NCBI GenBank assembly: GCA_964035545.1
Contig: OZ037769.1
Location: 3,193,001-3,257,000 of the forward strand
Source: Bugula neritina
Lineage: Eukaryota > Bryozoa > Gymnolaemata > Cheilostomatida > Bugulidae
Direction: 5' to 3'
DNA: 64,000 nucleotides
Shown: positions 63,201 to 64,000 of the stretch, piece by piece
Position numbering within the stretch: position 1 is the stretch's first letter
How the letters are laid out: every line of letters starts with the position of its first letter
Made by a program: the position numbers and the translations under genes
Notes under the pieces: generated by a model
Told to the model about the DNA's origin: nothing
Seen by the model: only the letters and a program-made list of their open reading frames with translations
Databases searched by the model: none

Positions 63201-64000
63201 AAAACTGAAGCTGATTCATAAATAAGCTGAGGCAAGTAAACACATCTTGACAGTTTTTTTAGTTTTCATCAAACAATTTAAGCAGCAAAAATGAAGTGTG
63301 ATACTAGATCAAATGATTAAACAATTCAATCCCATTATGCAATAATATATATAATACATGATTTACTAAGAGAGTATTTTGTAGAAACAATTCTCAACCC
63401 TTTTTATCGATGACACTAGTTGGACACGTTAGATTAAAATATTGAGATTATAGGAGTTACCCGCTCATCATATTTGTCTGCTTCCACTTGCTTCTCGTAG
63501 TCAGTTGGATCAAATGTGTCCCGTAGTGGGGGTGGGGGTGTGTCCGGATGAGGAGTGCCGCCAAGAGAGGGCGGACTTGGTGGCGGAGAAGGAGGTGGAG
63601 GAGAAGGCGGAGTATAAATAATTTCTTCCTCTGGAGGACTCCAATCAAACTCTTCCTCTTCAACTATATTGTTCCTCCGTCTGCTGTTTCTAACGTTAAG
63701 GTTGGGTCCCCTGTCGTCTGCTAGCTCAAAGACGGGAGCTCTCTGTACCCCTTCCAGAGCGACTGACTCCATGTTTGGTGGAGGAGGAGGAGGTTGGGCA
63801 ATGAAGAATTCTTCCTTTTAATCAGAAAAGCTAATACCATAAACAGGTGTGTGTGTGCCCGCGTGTGCCTCTGACAAGTTTATACTATATTTATACATTA
63901 TATTATGCAGGTGAATTGAATATTGCCTTACATTTTCATCAACATCATCCGCTTCAAGCAAGCTGGAGAGGTGCTCTCTACGCCTTCGTCGAGCGGATAT
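60253..64000 (-). CDS. Multi-pass membrane protein of unknown family, C-terminal part
   Basis: Five exons on the minus strand: beyond 64000-63932, 63814-63461, 63090-62962, 62351-61941 and 61506-60253, all junctions in phase 0, giving the last ~738 residues. The N-terminus is off the window. The visible order is a basic RRRRRE stretch, a proline-rich acidic segment (polyPro next to MESVALEG, then TPPSPPPPSPPPSPP), and then about eight or nine membrane segments (for example FFSLITTLLPYLVLAVSII, FYTIILNVFLFAFLLFQLTL, WWIDLIFMIWAVVLIGYCVL). The cytoplasmic-looking tail has four RPPT motifs and many Ser/Thr, ending VEIPEQ. I do not recognise the family; it is not an obvious TRP channel or GPCR. 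It could be a transporter or scramblase-like protein, but nothing here proves it. Confidence 0.75.
62517..62555. repeat. (CA)n microsatellite
   Basis: Short CA tract with interruptions in an intron of the membrane-protein gene. Confidence 0.9.

Overview
This is a eukaryotic, animal-type nuclear window. It is AT-rich, its genes are split by spliceosomal introns with clear GT/AG borders, and it holds tRNA-derived SINEs, a LINE, an LTR retrotransposon and long (TA)n and (GA)n tracts. The gene set (SLC25A39/40-type carrier, SmD1, alpha-arrestin, ankyrin-TRP channel) is metazoan. The species cannot be read from the sequence; an early-branching invertebrate such as a sponge is a guess only.

Layout. 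1.6-6.5 kb (+): a ten-exon mitochondrial carrier of the SLC25A39/40 type. 7.1-18.7 kb: a large inverted duplication with arms of about 5 kb, carrying two nearly identical, intact five-exon genes for a secreted protein of unknown family, head to head. Its centre is a (GA)n tract with a 200-base assembly gap. 19.1-20.6 kb: a second, smaller inverted repeat whose right arm supplies the promoter and start of a small putative secreted protein. 21.3-26.3 kb (-): a third, divergent member of the secreted family. 27.0-33.1 kb (+): an eight-exon alpha-arrestin, with a MITE with perfect 93-bp ends in one intron. 34.8-37.2 kb (+): SmD1. 39.1-59.7 kb (+): an ankyrin-repeat TRP channel whose introns hold a SINE, a 5'-truncated LINE, many minisatellites and a complete young LTR retrotransposon (50.2-55.5 kb, antisense). 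60.3-64.0 kb (-): the C-terminal part of a multi-pass membrane protein of unknown family, convergent with the channel gene and cut by the window edge.

Most notable: (i) the channel has two tandem 92-nt exons encoding alternative pre-S1 segments, and splicing both together would create a stop, so they look mutually exclusive; (ii) the palindromic pair plus third copy of a secreted protein family with shared promoter spacing and intron phases; (iii) the LTR element lacks reverse transcriptase, RNase H and the integrase core, yet keeps gag, protease and a zinc-finger accessory gene that appears to be made by splicing.

All gene models were built by reading splice sites, reading frame and remembered family motifs. 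No alignment or search was run, so exon borders are predictions.
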